NCBI RefSeq assembly: GCF_003226895.2
Contig: NZ_PNJG02000001.1
Location: 124,001 to 188,000, forward strand
Direction: 5' to 3'
DNA length: 64,000 nt
Origin: Kocuria tytonis
GTDB taxonomy: Bacteria; Actinomycetota; Actinomycetes; Actinomycetales; Micrococcaceae
Below are positions 19,697 to 28,995 of the stretch, one piece after another. The position numbers and the translations under genes were made by a program. The notes under the pieces are model-generated. The model saw nothing but the letters and a program-made list of their open reading frames with translations, made no database searches and was not told the DNA's origin. Position 1 is the stretch's first letter. Every line of letters begins with the position of its first letter.

Positions 19697-20605
19697 ATGA
19701 CGGAAGACAAGTTCGCAGCAGACAAGAGGGCCCAGGAACTCGCCGGTGAAGAAGGCGGGTTCCCCGAGCAGGAGCAGACCCCTCCGGGCCTGTCCACCGA
19801 CATGAAGCCCTTCCCGGACCACGGCGAGGAGAACTGGGTGGGCCGTGGCCGCCTGGAGGGCCTCAAGGCGCTGGTGACCGGCGGCGACTCCGGGATCGGA
19901 CGCGCCGTGGCCATTGCGTTCGCGCGCGAGGGCGCGGACGTGGCGATCAACTACCTCCCCGAGGAGGAGTCGGACGCCCAGGACACCCGGCAGTGGATCG
20001 AGAAGGCCGGCCGCACGGCGGTGCTCCTGCCCGCGGACCTGCGGGAGGAGTCCCAGGCCCGCGGCATCGTGGACCAGGCCGCTGAGCAGCTCGGTGGGCT
20101 GGACGTCCTGGTCAACAACGCCGGGTTCCAGTGGGCACGCCGTGACGGCGGCCTGCAGGGGTTGAAGACCGATGAGATGGACCGGGTCTTCAAGACCAAC
20201 CTCTACGCCCTGTTCTGGGTGTCCCAGCAGGCGCTGGCCCACCTGAAGGAGGGCTCCTCGATCATCAACGTGAGCTCCATCCAGGCCTACGACCCGTCCG
20301 AGAACCTGATCGACTACGCCTCCACCAAGGCCGCGATCAACAACTTCACGGTGAACCTGGCCAGCGAGCTGGGGGAGAAGGGGATCCGCGTGAACGCGGT
20401 GGCCCCGGGACCCATCTGGACCCCGTTGCAGCCCGCCACCAAGGCCGGGGAGGGCATGCCCCAGTTCGGCGGCGACACCCCGCTGGGCCGTGCGGGTCAG
20501 CCGTCCGAGCTGGCGGGGGCCTTCGTGTTCCTGGCCAGCCCCGCCGAGGCGTCCTACGTCTCCGGCACGGTCATCGGTGTGACCGGCGGCAAGCCGGTCT
20601 TCTGA
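19697..20605 (+). CDS. SDR-family oxidoreductase, YghA-like, 302 aa
   Basis: After about 50 residues of hydrophilic extension (ending PFPDHGEENWVGRGRLEG) comes a classical SDR: cofactor motif TGGDSGIGRAVA, NNAG at about residue 143, the catalytic Ser in INVSSIQAY and YASTKAA, and the C-terminal GGKPVF. The N-terminal extension is typical of the YghA/general stress subgroup, often annotated as NADP-dependent aldehyde or glucose dehydrogenase-like. The substrate is unknown. The upstream open frame is not used because the -10 box lies just before this ATG. Confidence 0.88.
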   Translation: MTEDKFAADKRAQELAGEEGGFPEQEQTPPGLSTDMKPFPDHGEENWVGRGRLEGLKALVTGGDSGIGRAVAIAFAREGADVAINYLPEEESDAQDTRQWIEKAGRTAVLLPADLREESQARGIVDQAAEQLGGLDVLVNNAGFQWARRDGGLQGLKTDEMDRVFKTNLYALFWVSQQALAHLKEGSSIINVSSIQAYDPSENLIDYASTKAAINNFTVNLASELGEKGIRVNAVAPGPIWTPLQPATKAGEGMPQFGGDTPLGRAGQPSELAGAFVFLASPAEASYVSGTVIGVTGGKPVF

Positions 20606-20624
20606 GTCGGCACCCGAGTGCGCT

Positions 20625-20657
20625 GACGGGCGGAGCGGTCTGACCGCTCCGCCCGTC
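20625..20657 (+). terminator. Hairpin terminator after SDR gene
   Basis: GACGGGCGGAGCGGTC and its exact complement are separated by one base; no T-run, as is common in this GC-rich group. Confidence 0.7.
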
Positions 20658-20696
20658 GTCGTGTCCACGGCCACACCTCACTTCCCGGGAGATCCT

Positions 20697-21947
20697 GTGA
20701 CCACCACGTCCACCATGCACCGCAGGCTCGGTCTGCTCGAAGCCGTGGCCATCGGTCTGGGGTCCATGATCGGCGCGGGCGTCTTCGTGGTGTTCGCACC
20801 GGCCACCGCGACGGCCGGGACGTGGTTGCCCCTCGCGCTGCTCCTGGCCGCGGCCGTGGCGCTGTGCAATGCGCTGTCCTCCGCCCAGCTGGCGGCACAG
20901 TACCCCGTGGCGGGTGGCACGTACGTCTACGGCCGCGAACGGCTGGGCGAGTGGCCGGGATTCCTGGCCGGGTGGTGCTTCGTCACGGGCAAGACCGCCA
21001 GCTGCGCGGCCATGGCCATGACGTTCGCCGCGTACGCGGTGCCGGGGCCGTGGCAGCGTCCCGTCGCGGCTCTGGCGGTCATCGCCCTCGTGGCCGTCAA
21101 CTGCTTCGGTGTCACGCGCACGGCCGCGGCCACCAAGGTGCTGGTGGGCGTGGTGCTCGCGGTACTGGCGGTGGTCGTCGTCGCCGGTCTGCTCTCCGGG
21201 GCCGGACCGGGCGGCCGGCTCTTCTCGTCCGCGCCCCCGGGCGGCCCGTACGGTGTGCTGCAGGCGGGCGGTCTGCTCTTCTTCGCGTTCGCCGGCTACG
21301 CGCGCATCGCCACGATGGGCGAGGAGGTCCGCGATCCCGCCCGGACCATCCCGCGGGCCATCATCATCGCGCTGTCCGGGACGCTGGTCCTCTACGGTGT
21401 GCTCGCCCTGCTGGCGCTCACCGTCCTCGGCCCCGATGAGCTGTCCCGCACCACGACGCCGCTCGCGGACCTTGCCGCGGCCGGTGGCCTCACCTGGACC
21501 GCCCCCGTGGTGCGCCTCGGGGCGGCGGCCGCCACCCTGGGTGCCCTGCTCGCCGGCATCGCCGGCATCGCCCGCACGTCCCTCGCCATGGCGCGCACGT
21601 CGGACCTGCCACCGGCCCTCGCCGTGCTGGACTCCCGGCACGGGGTGCCCCGCCGGGCGGAGATCACTCTGGCGGTCGTGGTCGTGGCGCTCGTGCTCAC
21701 GCTGGACGTGCGCGGGGTGATCGGCTTCTCCTCCTTCGGTGTGCTGCTGTACTACCTCGTGGCGAATCTCAGCGCCGTCACCCAGACGGGGGAGCATCGG
21801 CGGTATCCGCGGGCCGTCTCCGTGACCGGTGCGGTGCTGTGCACGGTGCTCGTGGTGACCCTGCCGGCCACCTCGGTCGTCGCGGGAGTACTGGTGCTGG
21901 GTCTCGGAATCGGCTGCCGGGCACTGCGGCTGCGGGTGCGTCGCTAG
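20697..21947 (+). CDS. APC-superfamily amino acid permease, 416 aa
   Basis: The signature start LLEAVAIGLGSMIGAGVFVV is the unwound TM1 of the APC family, and about 12 hydrophobic helices follow. The conserved TM6-like FAGYARIATMGEEVRDPART is the substrate-region signature. It probably imports or exchanges an amino acid or amine. GTG at 20697 has GGGAGA upstream; a GTG at 20661 would add 12 residues. Confidence 0.88.
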   Translation: MTTTSTMHRRLGLLEAVAIGLGSMIGAGVFVVFAPATATAGTWLPLALLLAAAVALCNALSSAQLAAQYPVAGGTYVYGRERLGEWPGFLAGWCFVTGKTASCAAMAMTFAAYAVPGPWQRPVAALAVIALVAVNCFGVTRTAAATKVLVGVVLAVLAVVVVAGLLSGAGPGGRLFSSAPPGGPYGVLQAGGLLFFAFAGYARIATMGEEVRDPARTIPRAIIIALSGTLVLYGVLALLALTVLGPDELSRTTTPLADLAAAGGLTWTAPVVRLGAAAATLGALLAGIAGIARTSLAMARTSDLPPALAVLDSRHGVPRRAEITLAVVVVALVLTLDVRGVIGFSSFGVLLYYLVANLSAVTQTGEHRRYPRAVSVTGAVLCTVLVVTLPATSVVAGVLVLGLGIGCRALRLRVRR

Positions 21948-21950
21948 GTC

Positions 21951-22886
21951 TCAGCGTTCGTTGTTGCGGCGCGCGGCCCGGCTTCCCAGGGCACTGAGCG
22001 CGTTCACCACGGTGGAGCCCAGCCGCTGCTTGGCGGCGGCGCCCACCACGAGGTCCGTCTGGTGGGCAGCGGCCGAGGGCAGCAGCCGGTTGACCACGCC
22101 GAGGGCGCGCACGGTGAGCCCGGGCGCCACGCCGCGGACCCGCTGCGCGATCTTGGGCAGCCACCCCACCAGGACCACAGGGCGCCCCGCCAGCACGCCG
22201 TCCACGATGAGGCGCGCCGCGCGGTCCGCGTTCATGGCCAGCACCGGCAGGGACGCGGAGGGGGCGAACCACGCGTACTCCCTCTCGGGCTCCCCGGTGA
22301 AGAACGCGTGCTCGTGGGACCCGGTGCGCATCAGCCCGGGGTCGATGCTCGTGGCGGTGACACCCGTGCCGGACAGGGACGCCGCGAGACCCTCCGCGAA
22401 ACCCACGGCCCCGAACTTGGCCGTGCTGTAGGGCAGCAGGTGCGGAACGGACACGAGTCCGCCCACGGAGGCCACGGTGCCGATCCGACCGTGGCCGCGT
22501 TCGCGCATCCCCGGCAGGACCGCCAGGGCGGTGTGCACCGGGCCCATGGTCATGGTGTCCACCGCGTCGCGGAACTGCTCCACGGTGACTCCCTCCACCG
22601 AGCCGACCTGGATGATCCCGGCCACGGTGACGAGGACCTCCACGGGGCCCATCTCGCGCTCCACGTCCCGCACGAGGGCGGTGACCTGGTCGGCGTCGCT
22701 GACGTCGCACACGTAGTCGCGGACCGTGCCGCTGCGGGACAGTCGCTCCCGCGCCCGGGCGAGCTCGGCGGCGTCGCGCGCGCAGATCGCGACGTCGAAG
22801 CCGCGGACGAGGAGTTCTTCGGCCACGAGCAGTCCCAGTCCGCGGGACGCTCCGGCCACCAGGGCCACCTGATGCATTGCAGTCAT
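21951..22886 (-). CDS. SDR-family oxidoreductase, 311 aa
   Basis: Cofactor motif VAGASRGLGLLVAEE at the N-terminus, then CARDAAELARARERL, TVAGIIQVGS in place of NNAG, and the active-site YSTAKFGAVGFAEGLA with Tyr and Lys. The long C-terminal helix region (VRALGVVNRLLPSAAAHQTD) occurs in SDRs often linked to lipid or steroid-like substrates. It runs opposite to the permease, with only 3 bp between the two stops. Confidence 0.85.
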   Translation of the reverse strand: MTAMHQVALVAGASRGLGLLVAEELLVRGFDVAICARDAAELARARERLSRSGTVRDYVCDVSDADQVTALVRDVEREMGPVEVLVTVAGIIQVGSVEGVTVEQFRDAVDTMTMGPVHTALAVLPGMRERGHGRIGTVASVGGLVSVPHLLPYSTAKFGAVGFAEGLAASLSGTGVTATSIDPGLMRTGSHEHAFFTGEPEREYAWFAPSASLPVLAMNADRAARLIVDGVLAGRPVVLVGWLPKIAQRVRGVAPGLTVRALGVVNRLLPSAAAHQTDLVVGAAAKQRLGSTVVNALSALGSRAARRNNER

Positions 22887-22970
22887 GGCGCCACGCTACC
22901 GCGCGTGCACCGGAGGTCGAACCCCCGGAGGGGTGATGCCGTGTCCACGCAATCGTGCTTGACTGGGGTC

Positions 22971-24155
22971 ATGCGAGCATTGACATGGCAAGGACTCGGC
23001 GACGTCCGGGTCGAGAACGTTCCCGATCCCGTCCTGCAGGATCCCACCGACGCGATCGTGCGGGTGACCTCCACCGCCATCTGCGGTTCGGACCTGCACC
23101 TCTACGGCGTGCTGGGGCCGTACCTGCACAAGGACTACGTGCTGGGTCACGAGTTCATGGGCATCGTGGAGGAAGTGGGCTCGGGGGTCTCCAACCTGCA
23201 GCCCGGTGACCGCGTGGTTGTGCCCTTCGTGATCGCGTGCGGGCACTGCTGGATGTGCGACCGCGGCCTGTACGCGGCGTGCGAGACCACCCAGATCCGG
23301 GAGATGGGCTCCGGCGCCGCCCTGTTCGGCTTCTCGTCCCTGTACGGCTCGGTTCCGGGCGGTCAGGCCGAGATGGTGCGGGTGCCGCACGCGGACTTCG
23401 GCCCCGTGAAGCTGCCCCAGAACTTCGAGGACGAGCGCTTCCTCTACCTCAGCGACATCCTCCCCACCGCGTGGCAGGGCGTGAAGTACGCGAACGTGGG
23501 GGAGGAGGACACCCTGGCCGTGCTCGGTCTCGGCCCCGTGGGCCAGCTGGCCGTGCGCTCCGCCAAGCTGCAGGGCGTGAAGCGCATCATCGCCGTGGAC
23601 CTCGTGGAGGAGCGGCTCGCCCTGGCCAAGAGCTGGGGTGTCGAGACCGTGGACCTGCGCGAGGTGGACGACGTCTCGCAGACCCTGCGGGAGATGACCG
23701 ACGGGCGCGGCCCGGACGGTGTCCTGGACGCCGTGGGCATGGAGGCCCACGGCAACCCGATCGCGGAGAAGATCGTCGCGGGCGCGGCGCGGCTGCCCAA
23801 GCCGCTGGGCCGCAAGGCCATCGAGACCGTGGGCATCGACCGCCTGGACGCGCTGCACACGGCCATCCACAGCGTGCGCCGTGCGGGCACGGTGTCCCTG
23901 TCCGGCGTGTACGGCGGAATGGCCGATCCCATGCCCATGATGGAGATGTTCGACAAGGGCATCAGCATGCGCATGGGCCAGTGCCACGTGCGGCACTGGA
24001 CGGACGAGCTGCTCGAGGTGCTGAGTCGGCCGGAGGACGTCCTGGGTCTGGAGTCCCTGGCCACGCACCACGTGTCCCTGGAGGACGCACCCGAGGCGTA
24101 CAAGATGTTCCAGGAGAAGAAGGACGGCTGCATCAAGGTGGTGCTCAAGCCGTGA
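22971..24155 (+). CDS. Zinc-dependent alcohol dehydrogenase (formaldehyde-dehydrogenase-like), 394 aa
   Basis: MDR family with catalytic zinc ligands Cys (ICGSDLHLY) and GHE (VLGHEFMGIVEEVG) and the structural zinc cluster CGHCWMCDRGLYAAC. The nucleotide site is VLGLGPVGQLAVRSA. Length and the insertion after the Cys cluster match the glutathione-independent formaldehyde dehydrogenase-like group. Probable function: NAD-dependent oxidation of a short alcohol or aldehyde. ATG at 22971; the reading upstream to 22062 lies over the opposite-strand SDR. Confidence 0.88.
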   Translation: MRALTWQGLGDVRVENVPDPVLQDPTDAIVRVTSTAICGSDLHLYGVLGPYLHKDYVLGHEFMGIVEEVGSGVSNLQPGDRVVVPFVIACGHCWMCDRGLYAACETTQIREMGSGAALFGFSSLYGSVPGGQAEMVRVPHADFGPVKLPQNFEDERFLYLSDILPTAWQGVKYANVGEEDTLAVLGLGPVGQLAVRSAKLQGVKRIIAVDLVEERLALAKSWGVETVDLREVDDVSQTLREMTDGRGPDGVLDAVGMEAHGNPIAEKIVAGAARLPKPLGRKAIETVGIDRLDALHTAIHSVRRAGTVSLSGVYGGMADPMPMMEMFDKGISMRMGQCHVRHWTDELLEVLSRPEDVLGLESLATHHVSLEDAPEAYKMFQEKKDGCIKVVLKP

Positions 24156-24201
24156 CCCCTCACGGCGGAACCCCGCTCGTCGGAACAGGAAGGTGCTCCG
24201 C

Positions 24202-24513
24202 ATGACTGACGTACGGCACCGGGTGGCCACCGCACCCCGCCGCGGGGTGGACCGCCTCATCCGCGGGTACCAGCGCCACCTCTCACCGCGCAAGGGCTAC
24301 ACGTGCGCGCACCTGGTGGCTCGGGGCGGTCAGTCCTGCTCCGCGGCGGTGCGCGGCATCATCGCCCAGCGCGGCGTGATCCGGGGGATCGTTCCCACCA
24401 TGCTCCGTTTCGCGGCCTGCTACCGGGCGGCCCTGATGCTCGGGCCCGTCGGCGGCGGCAACGTGAGCGGTGTCTGCTGCTGCGGACCCATTCCCATCCC
24501 GTTCCGGTTCTGA
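24202..24513 (+). CDS. yidD: YidD-like membrane insertion factor, 103 aa
   Basis: The segment LIRGYQRHLSPRKGYTCAH fits YidD (an LI-x-YQ-x-SP motif), followed by GQSCSAAVRGIIAQRGVIRG where typical family members have PTCS and the 'G' helix. YidD proteins assist YidC in membrane protein insertion. The C-terminus adds an unusual Cys-Gly cluster (SGVCCCGPIPIPF). In most genomes yidD sits between rnpA and yidC; here it is alone, so this may be a divergent paralogue. ATG at 24202 with AGGAAGG upstream. Confidence 0.7.
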   Translation: MTDVRHRVATAPRRGVDRLIRGYQRHLSPRKGYTCAHLVARGGQSCSAAVRGIIAQRGVIRGIVPTMLRFAACYRAALMLGPVGGGNVSGVCCCGPIPIPFRF

Positions 24514-24520
24514 GCGGAAA

Positions 24521-24575
24521 CGCCGAAGCCCCGCTCCCCGCGTGCTGTGCTCACGTGGGACGCGGGGCTTCGGCG
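24521..24575 (+). terminator. Hairpin terminator after yidD-like gene
   Basis: CGCCGAAGCCCCGC pairs with GCGGGGCTTCGGCG across a 27-base loop that can fold further. Confidence 0.6.
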
Positions 24576-24618
24576 TGTCCAGGACGTGAGGTCCCGGAGT
24601 GGGAAGCCGGGATCATGA

Positions 24619-24660
24619 ACGAGGCCCGGGTTCGCGGTGTTCCGCGAACCCGGGCCTCGT
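24619..24660 (-). terminator. Terminator of tRNA-His
   Basis: A perfect 19-bp stem (ACGAGGCCCGGGTTCGCGG with its complement) and a TGTT loop lie 14 bp beyond the tRNA 3' end on the minus strand. It can also stop + strand transcripts. Confidence 0.75.
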
Positions 24661-24673
24661 GTCCCGAACTGCA

Positions 24674-24750
24674 TGGGGTGAGCGACGGGGGTTGAACCCG
24701 CGACCTCCTGGACCACAACCAGGCGCTCTGCCGACTGAGCTACGCCCACC
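24674..24750 (-). tRNA. tRNA-His (anticodon GTG), CCA encoded
   Basis: The acceptor stem GTGGGCG pairs with CGCTCAC, with an extra G-1 (24750) opposite C73, the identity element of tRNA-His. The anticodon loop is TTGTGGT between CCTGG and CCAGG. The T arm is CGGGTTCAACCCCCG and the gene includes CCA. It is next to orn, which is in the same direction. Confidence 0.95.
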
Positions 24751-24942
24751 ATGCACCCGTGGGGAACCGTTCGATCCCTCCGGGCAACGACGACCACTAT
24801 AGCGCACGTGAGCCCCGAATCCCGCATCGGGCGCGCGCGGAGCTCGCCGCCCCGTGCGGTGCCGCCTGCGCCTACCGAGCGCCGTGGGCCGCGTCCGCGT
24901 GGTCACGCGCTCCGCGGGACTCGTCGCCGCAGTGCGGTGGCC
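24751..24942. other. Spacer between tRNA-His and orn
   Basis: About 190 bp with no convincing ORF. On the minus strand TATAGT (+ ACTATA, 24795-24800) about 45 bp before the tRNA is a likely tRNA promoter -10. Confidence 0.5.
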
Positions 24943-25566
24943 TCAGCGCGCAGAGCGCGTGGGGGAGGCCTGGATCAGTGCCGCGATCTTGCGGGCGTCG
25001 TCGGAGGTGGGCCCGGGATCCGCCGGGAAGAGGATGTGGCGGTAGTAGCGCAGCTCGTCGATCGAGTCCTCGATGTCCCCGAGCGCCCGGTGGTTGCCCG
25101 TCTTCTCCGGGGCCTGGAAGTAGGCCCGCGGGTACCAGCGGCGGGCGAGCTCCTTGATGGTGGAGACGTCGATGACGCGGTAGTGCAGGTGCTCCACCAG
25201 CTCGGGCATGTCCCGGGAGAGGAACGTCCGGTCCGTTCCCACGGAGTTGCCGCCCAGGGGTGCCTTGCCGGCCTCGGGGACCCACTCGCGGATGTAGTCC
25301 AGCACCATGGCCTGCGCCTGCGCCATGTCCATGCCGTTCTCCAGCTCGGGGAGCAGCCCGGAGTTCTCGTGCATGGTGCGCACGAAATCGTTCATCTGCT
25401 CGAGCGCTTCCTGCGGGGGTTTGATCACCACGTCCACGCCGCTGCCCAGCACGTTGAGCTCGTCGTCGGTGACGAGCGCGGCCACCTCGATCAACGCGTC
25501 CTGCGCGAGGGACAGCCCCGTCATCTCGCAGTCGATCCACACAATTCTCCGGTTTCCAGTCGTCAC
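24943..25566 (-). CDS. orn: Oligoribonuclease, 207 aa
   Basis: DEDDh exonuclease: IVWIDCEMTGLSLAQDALIE gives the first Asp and Glu, GNSVGTDRTFLSRDMPELVEH the second Asp, and HRALGDIEDSIDELRYY the His and last Asp. It degrades di- to pentanucleotides to mononucleotides, including pGpG where present. GTG at 25566 with GGAGG directly before it. The usual length is about 180-210 aa. Confidence 0.95.
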   Translation of the reverse strand: MTTGNRRIVWIDCEMTGLSLAQDALIEVAALVTDDELNVLGSGVDVVIKPPQEALEQMNDFVRTMHENSGLLPELENGMDMAQAQAMVLDYIREWVPEAGKAPLGGNSVGTDRTFLSRDMPELVEHLHYRVIDVSTIKELARRWYPRAYFQAPEKTGNHRALGDIEDSIDELRYYRHILFPADPGPTSDDARKIAALIQASPTRSAR

Positions 25567-25745
25567 GCCCTCCAATCTATCGCCTTCCTCCGCGCTGCCC
25601 CGCCCCGCACGCCGGGACCTGCGGTCCGCGCACGACGTCGCACGATAGGATCGGCCCCGGTGTCGCCGCCGCGCCCCCAGCGCCGGTGGCACCGCGCCGG
25701 AGCGCCGTGCTGCGGTCCGGCACACACACCACCGGGAGGCCCGCA

Positions 25746-27314
25746 GTGCGCATCACGTCCAGGACGCACCCCCGGTCTGCCCGATCGGGTGGCGATCCGG
25801 ACGCGGCCCGTGCACGGGAGGGGGCGACGTCGTCCCGGCTGCGCCGCACGGTGGTGCTGGGCGCGCTGGGCTCGGTGATGCTGTTCCTCGGCTCCCTGGG
25901 CGTGGGGTGGCTCGCGAGCGTCTCCGCGCTGCGTCGCATCCCGCTGATCATGTGGATGCGTTTCGAGACCCCGGGTGTGGTGGTGGCGATCGTGCTGCTG
26001 GCCCTGGGCTCCATGCTGCTGGTGCGGCAGTGGCTGCGCCTGGGACAGGAGCTGCGTCCGTGGGGGCCCGAGAGCGCCCGGTGGGTGCTGATCGCGATCG
26101 GCGCGTGGGCCGCGCCCATGCTCGTGAGCATCCCGCTGTTCAGCCGCGACGTGTACTCGTACATCGGTCAGGGCCGCGTGATGGCCGGCGGGCTGAACCC
26201 GTACGAGTCCGGTGTCTCCGCGATCGACAACTTCTTCCAGCTCGGTGCCGACCAGCTCTGGGCCGAGTCCCCACCCCCGTACGGCCCGGTGTTCCTGTGG
26301 CTCGAGCAGCTCGTGGTGATGCTCACCGGGGCGAACCCGGATGCCTGCGTGCTCCTGTTCCGCGCCCTGTGCGTGGTGGCGGTGCTCGCGTGCATGTGGG
26401 TGATCCCGCGCCTGGCCCGGCTGCACGGTGTGAACCCACGCCGGGCGCTGTGGCTGTCCGTGGCCAATCCGCTGTTCCTCACGAACTTCGTGGTGGCGGC
26501 CCACAACGACGCCGTCATGCTGGCCCTGGCCCTGCTCGGCACGTACGCGGCGTCCGTGCAGCGCAACTGGAAGGGCGGGCTGCTCGGCACCACCCTGGTC
26601 ACGCTGTCCGTGGCCATCAAGCCCATCACCCTGGTCTTCCTGCCGTTCGTGGGGCTGCTGTGGGCCGGCCGGAACGCGTCGTGGCCGCGGAAGTTCGCCG
26701 TGTGGGCCCTCACCCTCGCCTACGCCGTGGTGCTGCTGGGCGTCATGGGGCTGATCAACGGCTTCGGGTTCGGCTGGGTCTCGGCCGTGTCCACCCCGGG
26801 GTCCGTGTACATCTGGTACGCGCCCATCGGACTGCTGGGGCTCTTCGCGCAGCTCGTGGGCTCGTCCTGGGGCCTCAACGGCTCGGCCTGGATGCATGCC
26901 GTCCACTCCCTGGGCACGGCCCTGGCGGCTCTCACCACGGTGGCCCTGATGTTCGTGGGCAGGGACGCCCGGATCCTGCGCCGCCTCGCGTGGGCCATGG
27001 CGGCCTTCGTGCTGCTCGCGCCCATCATCCAGGCCTGGTACGTGGTCTGGCTGATCCCGCTCTTCGCGGTCACCGGGATCCGCCCCGACTGGCAGACCGA
27101 CGTGCTGTTCTTCATCACGGGGTTCTTCACCGTGTACGCCGTGGCGGACCAGCTGGACGTGTTCCCCTACCTGGATCTCGACCTCATCACCGCCCGGGTG
27201 ATCTCCGCACTCCTGGCCCTCACGTACGGCGTGTACCTGTGGGTGCTGGACCCGGCCACGCGCCGCGTCCGGCGGCGGCGCTCCGCGGCACCCGGGCGGG
27301 CCGTCGTCCTCTGA
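25746..27314 (+). CDS. mptB: MptB-like polyprenol-phosphate-mannose alpha-1,6-mannosyltransferase, 522 aa
   Basis: A GT-C membrane enzyme with about 12 helices. The first large loop bears FSRDVYSYIGQGRVMAGG and LNPYESG, with the catalytic Asp of GT-C proteins, and WAESPPPYGPVFLW follows. This loop matches the MptA/MptB family, which extends the alpha-1,6-mannan of lipomannan from polyprenyl-phosphate mannose at the outer membrane face. Micrococcaceae are known to make lipomannan. GTG at 25746 with GGGAGG upstream; an extended N-terminus from 25686 is possible. Confidence 0.82.
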   Translation: MRITSRTHPRSARSGGDPDAARAREGATSSRLRRTVVLGALGSVMLFLGSLGVGWLASVSALRRIPLIMWMRFETPGVVVAIVLLALGSMLLVRQWLRLGQELRPWGPESARWVLIAIGAWAAPMLVSIPLFSRDVYSYIGQGRVMAGGLNPYESGVSAIDNFFQLGADQLWAESPPPYGPVFLWLEQLVVMLTGANPDACVLLFRALCVVAVLACMWVIPRLARLHGVNPRRALWLSVANPLFLTNFVVAAHNDAVMLALALLGTYAASVQRNWKGGLLGTTLVTLSVAIKPITLVFLPFVGLLWAGRNASWPRKFAVWALTLAYAVVLLGVMGLINGFGFGWVSAVSTPGSVYIWYAPIGLLGLFAQLVGSSWGLNGSAWMHAVHSLGTALAALTTVALMFVGRDARILRRLAWAMAAFVLLAPIIQAWYVVWLIPLFAVTGIRPDWQTDVLFFITGFFTVYAVADQLDVFPYLDLDLITARVISALLALTYGVYLWVLDPATRRVRRRRSAAPGRAVVL

Positions 27315-27428
27315 CCCGTCCCCGTGCGACAGGCCCCCGCGGGACGGGTGCCGGTGCGGCGTCGGTCGCGGACACGGCCCCGCTCCTGGAGGGAACGGGG
27401 CCGCGGGCGGTGACTCGGCGGTGAGCGC

Positions 27429-28853
27429 TCACACGCCGTAGTACAGCTGGAACTCCAGGGGGTGGGGGACCAGCGAGAGCGGCTTGAGCTCGAACTCGCG
27501 CTTGTACTCGATCCAGGACTCGATCAGGTCCTCGGTGAACACGTCACCGGCGAGCAGGAACTCGTGGTCCTCCTCGAGCGCCTGCAGGGCCTCCTCCAGG
27601 GTGGCGGGGGCCTTCTTGATGTCCTTGGCCTCCTCCGGGGGCAGCTCGTAGAGGTCCTTGTCCACCGGGTCCGCGGGCTCGATGCGGTTGCGGATGCCGT
27701 CCAGCCCGGCCATCAGCTGCGCGGCGAACGCCAGGTACGGGTTGCAGGAGGGGTCCGGGGCGCGGAACTCCAGGCGCTTGGCCTTGGGGTTGGTGCCCGT
27801 GATCGGGATGCGGATGCCCGCGGAGCGGTTGCCCTGCGAGTAGACCATGTTCACGGGGGCCTCGTAGCCCTTGACCAGGCGACGGTAGGAGTTCACCGTG
27901 GGGTTGGTGAAGGCCAGCACCGCGGAGGAGTGCTCCAGCAGCCCGCCGATGTACCAGCGGGCCAGGTCCGAGAGACCGGCGTAGCCCTTCTCGTCGTAGA
28001 ACAGCGGCTCCCCGCCCTTCCACAGCGACTGGTGGCAGTGCATGCCGGAGCCGTTGTCGTCGTACACGGGCTTGGGCATGAACGTGACGGTCTTGCCGTA
28101 GGCGTCCGCGGTGTTCTTGATCACGTACTTGAACTTCAGCAGGTCGTCCGCGGCAGCGGTCAGCGTGGAGAACTTGTAGTTGATCTCCGCCTGGCCGGAG
28201 GCGCCCACCTCGTGGTGGGAGCGCTCCACCTCCAGGCCCACCTCGTCCAGCGCCACGCTCATGGCGTCGCGCAGGTCCGCCTGCTTGTCCACGGGGGACA
28301 CGGGGAAGTAGCCGCCCTTGAGGGGGGTCTTGTTGGCGAGGTTGCCGCCCTCCTCCTTGCGGCCGCTGTTCCACGGGGCCTCCTCGGAGTCCAGCTTGTA
28401 GAACGTGGACTCGGGGCGCACCTGGAAGCGGGCGTCGTCGAACACGAAGAACTCGGCCTCGGACGCGAAGTTCGCTGTGTCCGCGATCCCGGTGGAGGCC
28501 AGGTAGGCCTCGGCGCGCTCGGCCACGCCGCGCGGGTCGCGGTGGTAGGGCTCACCGGTGCGGGGGTTCACGATCGAGCAGGTGACCACCAGGGTCTTCT
28601 CCACGCGGAAGGGGTCCACGAACGCGGACTTCGGGTCCGGGATCAGCTGCATGTCAGACTCGGCGATGCCCTGGAAACCGCGGATGGAGGAGCCGTCGAA
28701 GAGCTGGCCGTCCGTGAAGAAATCCTCGTCCACCGCCTTGGCGGGCAGGTTGAAGTGCTGCTGCACCCCGGGCATGTCCGTGAAGCGGAGGTCGACGAAC
28801 ACGACCTCCTCGTCCGTGAGGAATGCCAGAACTTCTTCGGCTGATTGGAACAT
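27429..28853 (-). CDS. glnA: Glutamine synthetase type I, 474 aa
   Basis: Whole-length GSI: the DGSS segment [12 protein letters not shown], glutamate/metal motifs EAEFFVFDD and GSGMHCHQS, the ATP-binding KGGYFPVSP, the [10 protein letters not shown] loop and the adenylylation tyrosine Tyr402 in [10 protein letters not shown], so activity is likely controlled by GlnE. It makes glutamine from glutamate and ammonia. ATG at 28853 with AAGGAGAA upstream. A GlnR box upstream (28958-28995) indicates nitrogen control of transcription. Confidence 0.97.
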   Translation of the reverse strand: MFQSAEEVLAFLTDEEVVFVDLRFTDMPGVQQHFNLPAKAVDEDFFTDGQLFDGSSIRGFQGIAESDMQLIPDPKSAFVDPFRVEKTLVVTCSIVNPRTGEPYHRDPRGVAERAEAYLASTGIADTANFASEAEFFVFDDARFQVRPESTFYKLDSEEAPWNSGRKEEGGNLANKTPLKGGYFPVSPVDKQADLRDAMSVALDEVGLEVERSHHEVGASGQAEINYKFSTLTAAADDLLKFKYVIKNTADAYGKTVTFMPKPVYDDNGSGMHCHQSLWKGGEPLFYDEKGYAGLSDLARWYIGGLLEHSSAVLAFTNPTVNSYRRLVKGYEAPVNMVYSQGNRSAGIRIPITGTNPKAKRLEFRAPDPSCNPYLAFAAQLMAGLDGIRNRIEPADPVDKDLYELPPEEAKDIKKAPATLEEALQALEEDHEFLLAGDVFTEDLIESWIEYKREFELKPLSLVPHPLEFQLYYGV

Positions 28854-28941
28854 GGACCTGTTCTCCTTGTCGTGTGGGCGTCCGATCGACGCCGCGGCGG
28901 GTCCTCCGGTGGGACCCCGCGGCTGTTCGGTTCTGGTGTCC

Positions 28942-28947
28942 AGCGTA
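28942..28947 (-). promoter_or_regulatory. glnA -10 box
   Basis: TACGCT on the minus strand, 10 bp downstream of the GlnR box; the leader to the ATG is then about 80 bases. Confidence 0.5.
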
Positions 28948-28957
28948 GGAACCTGGC

Positions 28958-28995
28958 GTTGCCCGGCCGTGACACGCGTGTTTCGCACGTGTAAC
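28958..28995 (-). promoter_or_regulatory. GlnR binding box upstream of glnA
   Basis: The minus strand reads GTTAC-n6-GAAAC-n6-GTCAC-n6-GCAAC, which fits the actinobacterial GlnR consensus (two a-b half-site pairs) at every spacing. It sits just upstream of the -10, placed for activation. Confidence 0.8.

Noticed and set aside
24743-24750. tRNA-His as a phage attachment site
   Set aside because: It is 11 kb from the integrase and intact, with no integrase or phage gene adjacent.
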